A DNA stretch of 64,000 nt, taken from contig NZ_CP064188.1 of the NCBI RefSeq assembly GCF_015353075.1, positions 1,364,001-1,428,000 of the forward strand, written 5' to 3'. Shown piece by piece: positions 7,626 to 17,289 of the stretch. The stretch is from Rhizobium sp. 007. GTDB lineage: Bacteria > Pseudomonadota > Alphaproteobacteria > Rhizobiales > Rhizobiaceae. The first letter of the stretch is position 1. Every line of letters starts with the position of its first letter. Made by a program: the position numbers and the translations under genes. Under the pieces are notes generated by a model, which had not been told where the DNA came from, ran no database searches, and saw only the letters and a program-made list of their open reading frames with translations.

Positions 7626-9884
7626 TTATGCGGTTACTTTCTGGCGAAACCGTGCTTTGACTTGCGTCCACAGCCCGGAGTTCGCAAGCGCTACCTTGCC
7701 GGCTTTAGATATCGCGGCCTGGTTGAGAACTCCTCCAAGTATGAAGGGTTGGTTGACAGAGAGTCGGTTCAACGCATTGACCAGCCTTCGTTCCGTCGTG
7801 CGTCCCGCCGCGACTACAACAACGATGGAATCCACGTGGGCAGCGAGCCAAACGGCCCCTTCCTCGTCCTCCAAATTAGGCGCGTCGATGATGATCAAAT
7901 CATACATTTTGCGCAAATACGAGCAAAGTGGCTCTGTGTCGTCGGCTGTGAAGCTTGCGAAGGCGACGTCAAGCCGGGGGTGGGCAGGCGAGGTCATGCT
8001 CGAGACGCATAAATCGGGTGGATCTGCGACCTTTGGCACTAGGCGAGGCGGGGCTATGCCAAGAAGAGCGCCAGCACCTTTCGCTGATGAGTCAAAGTCA
8101 ACCAGAACCGTGCGAAGATTGCTCGTTGCCGCCGCGGCAGCTATGCCGAGGGCGAGCGTAGTCTTGCCCTCACCAGTCGACGGTGAACACAGCATCACGA
8201 TCTTTCCACCACTCGACCGTTCGATCGTTCGCCACGCGAGACACAAATTTCGCATTGCTTTTCCGAAGGGCGAGGACGGATAGTCGACGACAAATTCGAA
8301 TGAGCTGGCACCGTTCTGAAAATGCCGTGTCACGCGCGGAACGGTGACGAGGTTAGGTCGACCCAGAATGTCTTCCAGGTCGTTCGAACGATACAGGCGA
8401 TCGTCGAGAACATCGACAATGATACCAGTCAGGACCGCGAGGATGAGAGATCCAATAAACCCCGACACAATAACGAGAGCCGGTTTCGGAAACCTGGGGC
8501 TTGTCGGCACCTCCGCATAGGACGCGACACTCGCTGACGCTTTGTGCTCGCCCCGCTCAGGATCCAGATCCCCCAGTCGAAGCACGACCTGATCATAACG
8601 CTTTTGTTCGGCCAGCAAATCCCTCTCAAGTTCGCGCCTACGGATTTCCGCGAGACTTCGCCCTTGTATCTGCTTCTGGAGCATCGCGACATCGGTACTA
8701 AATTTGGCAGCACGGACGGCCGCGACCTCTGCGCTATTTGCCAATGCCTGGACAATTCGTTCTGCTTCGTCCGTCATCATCCGTCGATTGGCTTCGAGTT
8801 CGGCATCGGCATCAGCGACCAACGGATGGTTCTTGGCGAATTTAGAGCTAAGCTGCGCCTTCAGTCGTTCCAGGCGTGACTGCTCGGTGCGAAGACGATC
8901 CAACGGCTCAGACGCAACCACACGTACAACGGATGATACATCGCCCGACGCAATCAGTGCTTTGGCCTCGAGATACTTCGACCGTGCGGCGGTCTCGTCA
9001 GTGCTCGCCACTGTAAATTGCTCATTCAGAAGCTCCAATCGCGACCTGAGAATGTCATCCTTGGGATCGAAAGTGAGATCGCGATTGGCCGAAAATGCCG
9101 CTATCTCACGTTCCATTGCCGCTATGCGGCTGCCAAGTTCCCTCGCCTGACCTCGAAGATAATCGATCGTGTTCTTCGTTGCTTCATCCGTGACCTTGGC
9201 AGTCCAATCAACATAGTGTTGAGCAATGGCGTCGGCGATCGCCGCTGCCTTCAGCGGCCTTGTCTGCCGCACCTGGATTGTCATCGCAAGGCTGTCACCG
9301 TTGCGGCTGACAGTGAAGGAGCCCAACAGTGCAGATATAGCCCTGTCACGTTGAACGCTCTTCGAAACCAGCCGGCTACGGACCATGTCGGGGTTCTGCC
9401 TCGGGGCGAAGAACTTGCTCGTAGCAGAAACGAGAAGGCTAATACCTCCTTCATTCTCGTCGTCACGTCGCGGAAGATACGTATTGTAGTCGGGGTCGCT
9501 CACCAGGTCGAGCGCGTCCACAACCGTGCCCACGAACACCCGCGATTTGATTAGGTCCAATTCCGTTTCCATTACGGACTTGTCCCGCTCCTGTTTGCGG
9601 AGTTCCTCGACGGCCTCATATGGACGGGCATCATTCCGGTCGAAAACTATGGCAGACGAAGCGACATAGACCCTTGTCATCAAGACTGCGGTCAAGACCG
9701 TGAGAACGAGCCCGCCTACAAGGACTGACCCAAAGAACCATCGGTGCCTGCGCAGCAATTCCAGCAGATCGACAATTCCATAGCCTGAACGCGGGCGGAG
9801 CAGGCGCTGCTGATAAGTGATGCTGTGATGCCTGCCCGCAGGCGATGGAACGAGCCCATGTGGTGTTATTTTCACCCTCTCCAA
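7626..9884 (-). CDS. exoP-like: ExoP-type chain-length determinant with ATPase domain
   Basis: An inner-membrane Wzz/Wzc-type protein controlling polymer length and export, 752 aa. Membrane segments lie near residues 49-70 and 469-490, and the long periplasmic region between them is coiled-coil rich. The cytoplasmic BY-kinase-like domain has Walker A SPSTGEGKTT (568-577) and a hydrophobic Walker B ending IIIDAPN. Two oddities: the Walker A-prime motif reads LVDFDSS where LVDADLR is usual, and the C-terminus lacks the tyrosine cluster of classical BY-kinases. The start is a TTG at 9884; the gene overlaps the glycosyltransferase before it by 13 bases, so the two are translationally coupled. Confidence 0.88.
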   Translation of the reverse strand: MERVKITPHGLVPSPAGRHHSITYQQRLLRPRSGYGIVDLLELLRRHRWFFGSVLVGGLVLTVLTAVLMTRVYVASSAIVFDRNDARPYEAVEELRKQERDKSVMETELDLIKSRVFVGTVVDALDLVSDPDYNTYLPRRDDENEGGISLLVSATSKFFAPRQNPDMVRSRLVSKSVQRDRAISALLGSFTVSRNGDSLAMTIQVRQTRPLKAAAIADAIAQHYVDWTAKVTDEATKNTIDYLRGQARELGSRIAAMEREIAAFSANRDLTFDPKDDILRSRLELLNEQFTVASTDETAARSKYLEAKALIASGDVSSVVRVVASEPLDRLRTEQSRLERLKAQLSSKFAKNHPLVADADAELEANRRMMTDEAERIVQALANSAEVAAVRAAKFSTDVAMLQKQIQGRSLAEIRRRELERDLLAEQKRYDQVVLRLGDLDPERGEHKASASVASYAEVPTSPRFPKPALVIVSGFIGSLILAVLTGIIVDVLDDRLYRSNDLEDILGRPNLVTVPRVTRHFQNGASSFEFVVDYPSSPFGKAMRNLCLAWRTIERSSGGKIVMLCSPSTGEGKTTLALGIAAAAATSNLRTVLVDFDSSAKGAGALLGIAPPRLVPKVADPPDLCVSSMTSPAHPRLDVAFASFTADDTEPLCSYLRKMYDLIIIDAPNLEDEEGAVWLAAHVDSIVVVVAAGRTTERRLVNALNRLSVNQPFILGGVLNQAAISKAGKVALANSGLWTQVKARFRQKVTA

Positions 9885-11188
9885 GAGATGACCCTCCCCG
9901 TTGCATCGAGTTGTTGGTTGATCGTGTGAGCCTGTATTGCCTCCCGCCCAAGAGCTCCTGCAGCCTTTCGGCCCGCACAGTCATGATCTGAGAGACCCAT
10001 TCGATAGATGAGTATTTCGTTGATTGCGTGGACATCGAACCTGGCGCAGGCCAGTTCGCGCGAACGCCGACCCATTTCAGCAGCCAGCCGAAGCCGGTCG
10101 GCAAGCGGCGACATGGCGCTAAAAAGGCTGTCTGCGCTTCTAGGCGTGACGAGATAGCCGTTCTCGCCGGGTTCGATAGTGTCCCGGCAACCCGGAAGGT
10201 CCGTTGTAATAATCGCGCGCCCGACGGCCATCGCTTCCAGGATGCTGCGGGGTATTCCCTCTCGGTAATAGGAGGGGAGGACGAATATGTTGCACTGCGC
10301 GAGGAAGGGGCGGACATCGTTTGTCTCGCCAAGGTAATCCACGATCCCCTCTTCGATCCATTCCTGAACCCGCAGCCGCGATATTGCCGCTGGGTTCGGA
10401 TCAAACGGTCCGAGAAGTTGGAATTCTGCATCAGGCCGATGCTGCTTCAAGCGTCGCGCCGCCTCCACGTATTCGAAGACGCCCTTGTCACTGATCAGCC
10501 GGCTCACCATCAGAAAGACAGGCTTTTCCAATGGGACTGGTGCGAAGGCGTAGTGATCGACATCCACGCCGGAGCCTGCAACGCGATGAATGACGGAAAC
10601 GTCGTGGACCAATGAATTTTCAACGATGTCCGAGCGGTCGGCATCATTATAGACAAAAACCGCCGTCGCACCCGCCATCGCCAGCCGATAAAGCCGGACG
10701 CACAGTCGTTTGATCCAACGGCCCTTTAGAGTCTTGACGCTCGCTTCCGAAAAAACATGCCCCAGACCGGTTACAAGAAAGCAACGCCCCGGAACACCCG
10801 CTGAGCGGGCTGCGATTCCGCCGTAGACGATCGGTTTCATCGTATAGGGGACCACCACGTCGGGCCTTATTTTCTTTATAAGCCGCCGAATCTGGAGGAA
10901 CGTCGCAATGTCCCTGACCGGGCTCAAGCTGGCGCGGGCCATCGGGATTCTGGCGAACTCAACCCCGATCTTGGAAAGATCGGCCTTCACCTCCGGGTCG
11001 TCTTCGGGACCTGCAGCTACCACGACATGGCCGGCGCGCACCATGGATTTCAAAAGTTCCAAACGGAAATTCGTCAACGAACGGCTATAGCTGGACAGCA
11101 CCAGAATGCGCTGGCTTCCTTCCTGCTGCCGCCAAAGCAAGCGATCCAATGGAGTGCTATCCGTTGGTGCTGCATGTAAATTCAACAC
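9872..11188 (-). CDS. Glycosyltransferase family 4 (PglA/CapM-like)
   Basis: A GT-B glycosyltransferase, 438 aa, related to PglA/CapM-type enzymes that extend undecaprenyl-linked sugars. The start is a GTG with GGAG seven bases upstream. The N-domain begins RILVLSSYSRSLTNFRLELL and contains VTGLGHVF; the C-domain has PSYYREGIPRSILEAMAVGR with the E-x7-E donor site. It lies in one minus-strand operon after the capD-like gene (70-base gap) and overlaps the exoP-like gene. The tail from about residue 385 (CAGRKAAGALG) is not typical and may be disordered. The sugar is unknown. Confidence 0.85.
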   Translation of the reverse strand: MLNLHAAPTDSTPLDRLLWRQQEGSQRILVLSSYSRSLTNFRLELLKSMVRAGHVVVAAGPEDDPEVKADLSKIGVEFARIPMARASLSPVRDIATFLQIRRLIKKIRPDVVVPYTMKPIVYGGIAARSAGVPGRCFLVTGLGHVFSEASVKTLKGRWIKRLCVRLYRLAMAGATAVFVYNDADRSDIVENSLVHDVSVIHRVAGSGVDVDHYAFAPVPLEKPVFLMVSRLISDKGVFEYVEAARRLKQHRPDAEFQLLGPFDPNPAAISRLRVQEWIEEGIVDYLGETNDVRPFLAQCNIFVLPSYYREGIPRSILEAMAVGRAIITTDLPGCRDTIEPGENGYLVTPRSADSLFSAMSPLADRLRLAAEMGRRSRELACARFDVHAINEILIYRMGLSDHDCAGRKAAGALGREAIQAHTINQQLDATGRVISWRG

Positions 11189-11257
11189 AGTTGTCTCCAG
11201 ACGAGATCCAATAGACTAATTTCGTGGGAGCGACCGGCGCCTGCCGCTGATTGCGTT

Positions 11258-13510
11258 TCATTGCAGCCGTGATGGGCTGATCCACCCAGACACCTCAGCA
11301 CTTCCTCCATCAGTTTCAGCCACAAGAGCTGCAAGTAAGTTGTCCGGGAGGCCCACGTCATGATCCTCACCCTCTTCGCGAGTTCCATCATGCATTGGAG
11401 CCAGGGCCGCACCGGCGAAAGCGGGGCGCTGCCACGCATAACCTGGGACAAGGCTACTGATGAGCGCGAGCACCATGGATGCATCACCCAATTCGGCGGA
11501 GCGCTCCAGCCGGGCGAACGTCGGGCGAAGCTTGGAAAGCGGTACAGGCCGTGGAATTGCGCCGAAAACCCCCGGAACAGGCGACGGAACCGGAGTATCA
11601 TTGATATCGAAAAGCTCCTCGTAGCACTTTTCGCCGGGGCGCAGCCCGATGACCTTGATTGCTATGTCCTTGTCAGGAACAAGACCTGCAAGCCTGATCA
11701 TCCTGCGTGCGATGTCCATGATCCTTACCGGTTTGCCCATGTCCAGAACGAAGACCTCGCCTTTTCCGATGTCGCCCTCGAGTCCGTAGGCGGAGGCCTG
11801 CAGGGTAAGTTCCACGGCTTCCCGTATGGTCATGAAGAACCGCGTCATGTCCGGATCGGTCACGGTCAACGGTCCACCGCTGGCGATCTGTCTCTTGAAC
11901 AACGGAATGAGGGAGCCGCTCGAGCCAAGAACGTTGCCGAACCGCACGGTCATGTAACGAGGGCCGCTTCCGCGCTCCACTCCTTCGAGGTCGAGCGCCT
12001 GACAATAGAGCTCCGCGAGACGTTTCGTCCCTCCCATGACGCTCGTTGGATTGACCACCTTATCGGTAGAGATCTGAACCATCGCCAGGGCACCGACCTG
12101 CCTGGCGGCATTGGCGACGTTCATGGTGCCGATCACGTTTGTAAGCGCGCCCTCGCACGGATTGATCTCCACCATTGGCACGTGCTTGAGCGCTGCCGCA
12201 TGGAAGACCAGCTCCGGCCTATATTCTTCGAAAACGTCGTTGACGCGGTTGGCCCGCCGAACATTGCAGAGACAGGTGGCGCGGGGCAGCGTCGCAAAGC
12301 GCTCCGCAAGCTCAAGGTCAATTGTGTAAAGATTGAACTCGCAATTCTCGACGAGAACGAGCTGCGACGGCTCGCAGGCGGCGATCTGAAGCGTGAGTTC
12401 GGAGCCGATCGAGCCGCCGGCACCAGTGATGAGCACCCGGCGCCCCCGGATGAGCCGCAGGATGGCATCCCTGTCCAAAGCGGCCTGGGGCCGCTCCAGC
12501 AGGTCTGTCAGCTCGATCGATTTGAGTTCAAATCGGTTTTCCCGCTTGGCATTCTTCAGCTCCGTCATCTGGGATAAACGGGAAACGGTGATGCCGAGCG
12601 CTTCGGCCTGTCTGATGAGCTTTTCGCAAACCTCCTCACCAAACACGGAAGGTGCCTCGGTGAAGACAAGGTGCCGCGGGAAGGAATGGGAGAGGCGCAG
12701 TTCCCTAACAACCCTCTCAAAATCCGTCAAGGCACCCAAAATCGGTACGCCGTGCAACATAATCCCTTCGCATGCGCCAGTCGGCTCGATGATGGCAACC
12801 GGACGATGGAAGCAGCTGCGGTCGCGGCTCACGGCACGTAGATAGAGATCCGCAGCATCTCCCGCACCGACCAGCAGGGTCGGTATCTTTTGCTCCTGCT
12901 CGGGCGCTTGCTTCAGCCAGCCAGCGTTATCCGGCAGGGACAATTCGTTAATGCGAAAGCTCAGCCGCGACGCCGAAAGGAATAGCGAGAGCAGGAGCGC
13001 CTCGAGAAGCAAGGCCGCGCGGGGGATATCTTGCAGCCTTGTTATGAAAAATAGCACGCAGACCAAAAGGGCCGTGGATATGAGCACCGCCCGTGGGATT
13101 GTCACAAGATCGGAGATCGAACCGTATCGCCAATTGCGGCTATAAAGGCCGGCCATGGGAAAGACCACGATGCAAATCGCAAGATACTGCGGGCTCGCAA
13201 ATAAGAGCGTTTCGATCAGCTCCGCACTTGCCTGAACCTGCTCCAATCCATAGCGCGCGACGAACGCGAAGTTGAGGGCGAAGCATGCGGACACGAGGTC
13301 GGTCGCAAACAGCAAGGGTGCCTGCCTAACCTTGCGAACGTGAGAACCGGCTGTCTTTTTTGACAGAAGGATTGCCGCGCTGACCGCAGAATCCGCATAA
13401 CCAACCGCGGCCTTCCAGGCCGCCAACACGTCGTCCCGTCTAGCATTCATGTCCCGTCTTGCATTCATCTCCTGCCGCTGAGCAGCGATGACTTTGTCGC
13501 GCGGTTCCAT
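11258..13510 (-). CDS. capD-like: CapD/FlaA1-type membrane NDP-sugar epimerase/dehydratase
   Basis: A membrane-anchored nucleotide-sugar 4,6-dehydratase/epimerase, 750 aa from the ATG at 13510 (GGGGGG upstream). The frame is open 47 codons further up but without a good start. Four membrane segments fill about residues 70-190, then a first Rossmann-like domain, then the SDR domain with the NAD motif VLITGAGGSIGSEL and DKVVNPTSVMGGTKR. The canonical Tyr of Y-x3-K is replaced by Met, as is usual in this family. Such proteins make 6-deoxy-4-keto sugars that feed aminotransferases like the DegT protein here. The N-terminus has a tandem duplication of six residues. It is the first gene of a minus-strand operon with a glycosyltransferase and exoP-like gene. 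Confidence 0.9.
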   Translation of the reverse strand: MEPRDKVIAAQRQEMNARRDMNARRDDVLAAWKAAVGYADSAVSAAILLSKKTAGSHVRKVRQAPLLFATDLVSACFALNFAFVARYGLEQVQASAELIETLLFASPQYLAICIVVFPMAGLYSRNWRYGSISDLVTIPRAVLISTALLVCVLFFITRLQDIPRAALLLEALLLSLFLSASRLSFRINELSLPDNAGWLKQAPEQEQKIPTLLVGAGDAADLYLRAVSRDRSCFHRPVAIIEPTGACEGIMLHGVPILGALTDFERVVRELRLSHSFPRHLVFTEAPSVFGEEVCEKLIRQAEALGITVSRLSQMTELKNAKRENRFELKSIELTDLLERPQAALDRDAILRLIRGRRVLITGAGGSIGSELTLQIAACEPSQLVLVENCEFNLYTIDLELAERFATLPRATCLCNVRRANRVNDVFEEYRPELVFHAAALKHVPMVEINPCEGALTNVIGTMNVANAARQVGALAMVQISTDKVVNPTSVMGGTKRLAELYCQALDLEGVERGSGPRYMTVRFGNVLGSSGSLIPLFKRQIASGGPLTVTDPDMTRFFMTIREAVELTLQASAYGLEGDIGKGEVFVLDMGKPVRIMDIARRMIRLAGLVPDKDIAIKVIGLRPGEKCYEELFDINDTPVPSPVPGVFGAIPRPVPLSKLRPTFARLERSAELGDASMVLALISSLVPGYAWQRPAFAGAALAPMHDGTREEGEDHDVGLPDNLLAALVAETDGGSAEVSGWISPSRLQ
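13433..13468 (-). repeat. 18-bp in-frame tandem duplication (MNARRD twice)
   Basis: Units 13433-13450 and 13451-13468 differ at one base and encode MNARRD twice near the N-terminus of the capD-like protein. A length of 18 bp keeps the frame. Confidence 0.9.
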
Positions 13511-13996
13511 GCATGCATCCCCCCGTACAACTGCAACGCGTGCCGCTATCGCGACGCGATAGCGAGATAAACTCCGATGCCTTGCGAATCCCCCGGCGTT
13601 AGCCGGTAAAACATAAGCGTACCGTGACGTTTCCGAAACAGTTTCAATCAAGTCTCACATTTATTGACGGACGGTACATCAGCAATTTTATTTGTAAAGC
13701 CAAATTATATTAAAGCTATTTGATATCGATACTGTATTCTGCTGATTAATCATTTAGTTTTATATACAATACCGTTAAGAATACTTACTTAATCTTTGAA
13801 AAATTTCAATCATAACGTGATTTTCTGCTCAAGCAGGCAGGTACTTTTACTGCTTAGATGCGAATACACCTATGACACGCTCCAAGCGTTTAATCATACC
13901 GCAATCCCGGATTGCCTTGCCATTACCCGTTTCTCGCAAGCATAGTAGCTGTTCTCCGCAACTTAACGGTGTCTTTAGTCGATCGGCAATTGGGGT
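13511..13996. other. Intergenic region upstream of capD-like gene
   Basis: No gene is supported here. 13575-13673 is a block repeated near 33.4 kb. 13680-13870 is strongly AT-rich and lies between the capD-like start and the end of the sugar transferase gene, so it probably holds the capD-operon promoter. A long plus-strand frame running through it is a shadow. Confidence 0.6.
13575..13673 (-). repeat. 99-bp conserved block, copy A (upstream of capD-like)
   Basis: Reads nearly the same as 33431-33529 in the same orientation, from CGATGC to GACGGACG, with a few compensating single-base indels. It ends 65 bases before the capD-like start and includes a CCGGC-GTTA-GCCGG mini-hairpin. The indels break any shared frame, which favours a regulatory leader over a coding remnant. 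Confidence 0.65.
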
Positions 13997-14614
13997 TTAC
14001 TGCAGTTTAGCGCGGGTCGTATCGCGACTGGCCGCAGCAGAAATGGCCTCAGCAAGGTGCTTCTCGTTACGTCTCTCGCCGAAAATCATAACCAAAACGG
14101 TCTTAGCGATTATCTTGGCATCGATTAGGCATGTGCGGTTCTCGATATACCAGATATCCAGATCGACCTTTTCGTCGTCAGTGAGCTTGGTGTTTCCATT
14201 TATCTGCGCCCAGCCGGTTAGTCCGGGCTTCACTGAACACCGCAAGATTCCGCGCTCGCCAAGGGCATGTATTTTGTCCAAGAGTATCGGTCTTGGTCCT
14301 ATGACGCTCATGTCGCCAATGAAGATACTCCACAATTCCGGCAGTTCATCTAGCCGAGAACGTCGCAACAGCCGGCCGAACTTTCCGGTGCGTTCGTCGT
14401 CGCTCAAGAGCTTCCCATCAGGATCCACGTCGGTGCCCATTGACCGGAACTTATTCATCCTGAATGATCGACGCTCTTCGCCAGCCCTCTCCTGGCTGAA
14501 CATGATAGGGGAGCCGAGAATGATCCTGACAGCCATGGCCAAGGTGATAAGGATTGGCAGTGCCAAAAGTCCTGCAGCAACGGAAAACAGCACATCGAAC
14601 AGCCGTTTCAACAT
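13997..14614 (-). CDS. exoY-like: ExoY/WcaJ-type undecaprenyl-phosphate sugar transferase
   Basis: The initiating sugar-1-phosphate transferase that loads the first sugar onto undecaprenyl phosphate. From the ATG of MLKRLFDVLFS (GGAGG nine bases upstream) it is 205 aa, the usual size. It has one N-terminal hydrophobic hairpin, then FRMNKFRSMG, LRRSRLDELPELWSIFIGDMSVIGPRP and PGLTGWAQINGN, all hallmarks of the family. A second ATG lies two codons upstream. The frame is open for 98 more codons upstream (to 14908), but this extension has no known domain and an internal ribosome site decides the start. It is separated by 380 bases from the next gene upstream. Confidence 0.9.
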   Translation of the reverse strand: MLKRLFDVLFSVAAGLLALPILITLAMAVRIILGSPIMFSQERAGEERRSFRMNKFRSMGTDVDPDGKLLSDDERTGKFGRLLRRSRLDELPELWSIFIGDMSVIGPRPILLDKIHALGERGILRCSVKPGLTGWAQINGNTKLTDDEKVDLDIWYIENRTCLIDAKIIAKTVLVMIFGERRNEKHLAEAISAAASRDTTRAKLQ

Positions 14615-14996
14615 CGCCATTAACCTCCTAGGGTCCAAACCGAAGCACATGAGGTTCCAATTCATATCCAATACCCGACTCGCTTCGGACATTGAAAGGC
14701 GCCCGTGAGTAACGCTTCGAAAGCATTCGGAGTTTTCCCGCGCACTGTTCGTAACGGATGTCAGGACACGGAGCACGGCCCGCGTAGACAGGCGCAGATG
14801 TTTCTCGAATGCTTCCCTGCTCTGGTTTTCCGTAAAATCGATAAGCTCGACCTCGTCACCGCTAATGAGATTACGATATCCACGAGCTTTCAAAGCAGAC
14901 CGCGCCAAGCGTTTTTGTCAAATACTGCTTAAGAATAGTAAGCTTGTCCCATAAAATTGAAGGCAATCCGCATTAGCCCGAAGTGATTATATAGTT
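14615..14996. other. Intergenic stretch upstream of the sugar transferase
   Basis: In frame with the sugar transferase there are 98 open codons (14908-14615), including DEVELIDFTENQ and STRAVLRVL, which could be a degenerate gene end or chance. 14930-14996 is AT-rich and is the likely promoter area. No feature can be assigned firmly. Confidence 0.35.
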
Positions 14997-16130
14997 TTAA
15001 ACAGCGATGTTATTTTCTCTTTCAACTGCTGCCTTGCATTGGTTCAAAAAATGATCGTATTGCCGTACTATTTTGCCCAGCTCGTACTCTTCTTCGATAC
15101 GCCGTCGTGCCGCCGCCGCATATTCAGCATATCGAGCGGTTCCACCGTCAAGAAGAGTTCGTAGCGCCGCCGCCAGCGCCTCCGGATCTTGGGAGGGGAC
15201 TGCTAGGCCGCCGTCGCCGATGATACTTGCAGCGTCACCAACGTCAGTCGTTACAACAGGTAGCGCATAGCTCATCGCCTCCGCCAGGACGTTCGGAAAG
15301 CCTTCTGTTCTCGAAGAGAGGGCGAGAATGTCGATCGATCGATAGAAAGCAGCCATGTCATCGACTTCGTCCAAGAGCTGGACATTTTCTCGCGCTAAAC
15401 CTGCGGACAAGATCATCCGTGAGACGGCTGGATTGCTCCAGGACAAGCCACTTCCCGCAGCCACGAATGTCAGCCCCTGATGCGTTTGAAGAAGGCGAGC
15501 CGCGGCCCTGAAGAATGTCGGATAATCCTTCTGTGGATGGAAGCGCGCTGCAATGCCGATCCGCTTGGCCGATCGAGGCTGAGGGGTCACGGATTGCGGC
15601 AGCTCAAAGCCGTTCGGTATGACCACGGCATTGTGCGTTCGATAACCAGCCGCCGCATGCATTTTGAGCGCCCTCGCTGAATTGAAGACGAAACCCTCCG
15701 GATGCCAGGATAGCCACTTTGCCACAGTCACTGCGGCGCGTAAACTCCGGGTCAAAGACGTCCAATCATCCAACGACTGACGCACGTTCCAGATCACTGC
15801 AGTGCTCCGATGTGCCAGCAAGGCAGCGACCGTGCCGACAATCATCGCATGATACATCCAGCACAATATGACGGGTGGCCTCTCCTGTCTGATTAGTTTT
15901 GCAAGTTTCAGCGAGGCGTGTGCGAGAGACGTCAATTTTGTAGCTTCGAGCGATACATACTCGACACGGGGATTGCTCGAAATTTTAAGATTTCGCTCCG
16001 AAATCCCCATGAGCGAAACGACCACTATACGCTGGTCGACTGAGGCATGCAGCAGCCGTGCCAGCATTGTCTCAGCGCCGGCATGCGCTGTGAAATTGGT
16101 AATGATATGCATGACATCTGCCTTGGCCAT
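14997..16130 (-). CDS. Glycosyltransferase family 4
   Basis: A GT-B glycosyltransferase, 377 aa from the ATG at 16130, which has GAGGGG upstream; an ATG 13 codons earlier lacks one. The N-domain shows DVMHIITNFTAHAGAETML. The donor site is in SSRTEGFPNVLAEAMSYALP, and IPNGFE marks the domain hinge. It is a single minus-strand gene facing the formyltransferase and probably adds one sugar of the repeat unit. Specificity is unknown. Confidence 0.85.
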   Translation of the reverse strand: MAKADVMHIITNFTAHAGAETMLARLLHASVDQRIVVVSLMGISERNLKISSNPRVEYVSLEATKLTSLAHASLKLAKLIRQERPPVILCWMYHAMIVGTVAALLAHRSTAVIWNVRQSLDDWTSLTRSLRAAVTVAKWLSWHPEGFVFNSARALKMHAAAGYRTHNAVVIPNGFELPQSVTPQPRSAKRIGIAARFHPQKDYPTFFRAAARLLQTHQGLTFVAAGSGLSWSNPAVSRMILSAGLARENVQLLDEVDDMAAFYRSIDILALSSRTEGFPNVLAEAMSYALPVVTTDVGDAASIIGDGGLAVPSQDPEALAAALRTLLDGGTARYAEYAAAARRRIEEEYELGKIVRQYDHFLNQCKAAVERENNIAV

Positions 16131-16253
16131 AGTGCCCCTCAGCGCGTGGCAAGACGACAGAGCCCGCAAAAGGCCTCTGGACAGGAATTGCGCGCTCGTG
16201 TTTTTATACCTTCTAAAGAGCCTCCCGTGAAGGTAAGCCTTGCTTGATAAAAC

Positions 16254-17225
16254 ATGACCGAGCCCGTTGCCTCGCTCGGCATAACTCGATGTCGTGGCCC
16301 AAGGATGCGGATCGTTCTCGTCGGAGCAGTGGAAGGTTCAGAAGTCGCCCTTGCAGCGCTCGTATCCTCTGAGCGACCGCCAGCGCTTGTCGTAACCCTG
16401 CCGCCAACCGCTGCTGATCGTCACTCGGATTTTGCCGATCTCAGTTCAATGGGCCGCGAGAGCGGCATTTCCTTTTTTCATACGACGAATGTGAACTCTA
16501 CCGAGACCCTGGCGAAGATTGCCAGTATCGGTCCGGATTTGACCCTTGTCGTCGGATGGTCCCAAATATGCGGACGTCCATTCCGCGAGCTTGCAAGCAT
16601 CGGTACGATTGGCTTTCATCCCGCCGCCCTTCCACGACTAAGGGGACGGGGCGTAATACCTTGGACCATTCTTCGCTCCGAACAGACGACGGGATCGACA
16701 CTTTTCTGGCTTGATGACGGCGTGGATTCCGGACCGATCCTGCTTCAGCGCGTCTTTGACGTAGCCGATAATGAGACGGCCCGCAGTCTATACGAAAAGC
16801 ACCTGCTGAATATTCGAGAAATGGTCCCCCAGGCCGTCAGGATGGTCGAGTCCGGCAACGCGCCCAGGATCCCCCAGGATGATGAGAAGGCCTCCTATTG
16901 CGCGAGGCGCCGGCCTGAAGACGGCTTGATTGACTGGCGCCTGCCGGCCGCTGACATCACGCGCTTCATACGCGCGATCGGAGACCCCTACCCCGGCGCT
17001 TTTACCCATTCTGGAAGCGAGAGGATATATATCGATGCAGCCGATCTATTCCCCAACCCGGATCGCTACATAGGCCTTCCGGGACAAATTCAAACGGTCA
17101 GCGCCACCGGTTTTCTCGTTATGTGTGGCGACGGCAATTGTGTTGATGTCAGCGCTTGGCGCCCTGAAGCATCGCGGCTGCGGATGCATAGCCACTTGCG
17201 GTCCGGGTCCTCGCTCCAGGCTTGA
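16254..17225 (+). CDS. Formyltransferase-fold protein, probable sugar N-formyltransferase
   Basis: A folate-dependent formyltransferase-fold enzyme, 323 aa. The core starts near MRIVLVGAVEG (16305). The catalytic loop reads GFHPAALPRLRGRGVIPW and the later acid is in LDDGVDSGPIL. The Asn two residues before the active-site His in tRNA formyltransferases is Gly here, a change seen in some sugar-type relatives. The C-domain includes EDGLIDWRLPA, the FMT C-terminal signature. It is followed by ATP-grasp and HAD genes and shares a cluster with a DegT aminotransferase, so N-formylation of an amino sugar is the best guess. The start is uncertain; neither 16254 nor 16305 has a clear ribosome site. 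Confidence 0.75.
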   Translation: MTEPVASLGITRCRGPRMRIVLVGAVEGSEVALAALVSSERPPALVVTLPPTAADRHSDFADLSSMGRESGISFFHTTNVNSTETLAKIASIGPDLTLVVGWSQICGRPFRELASIGTIGFHPAALPRLRGRGVIPWTILRSEQTTGSTLFWLDDGVDSGPILLQRVFDVADNETARSLYEKHLLNIREMVPQAVRMVESGNAPRIPQDDEKASYCARRRPEDGLIDWRLPAADITRFIRAIGDPYPGAFTHSGSERIYIDAADLFPNPDRYIGLPGQIQTVSATGFLVMCGDGNCVDVSAWRPEASRLRMHSHLRSGSSLQA

Positions 17226-17289
17226 TCGAAATAAGCATACTTCAGTCTGGAAAAGCCGTCGCAACTTCGGACGCCTAAAGGGATACGGG

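Noticed and set aside
11360..12577. 405-aa plus-strand open frame
   Set aside because: Lies fully antisense to the well-supported capD-like gene; high GC makes long shadow frames common and its sequence shows no domain.
13872..14708. 278-aa plus-strand open frame
   Set aside because: Covers the ExoY-like gene on the opposite strand; Ser/Arg-rich shadow with no motif.
14615..14908. N-terminal extension of the sugar transferase
   Set aside because: No family member carries it, and a good ribosome site lies just before the canonical start.
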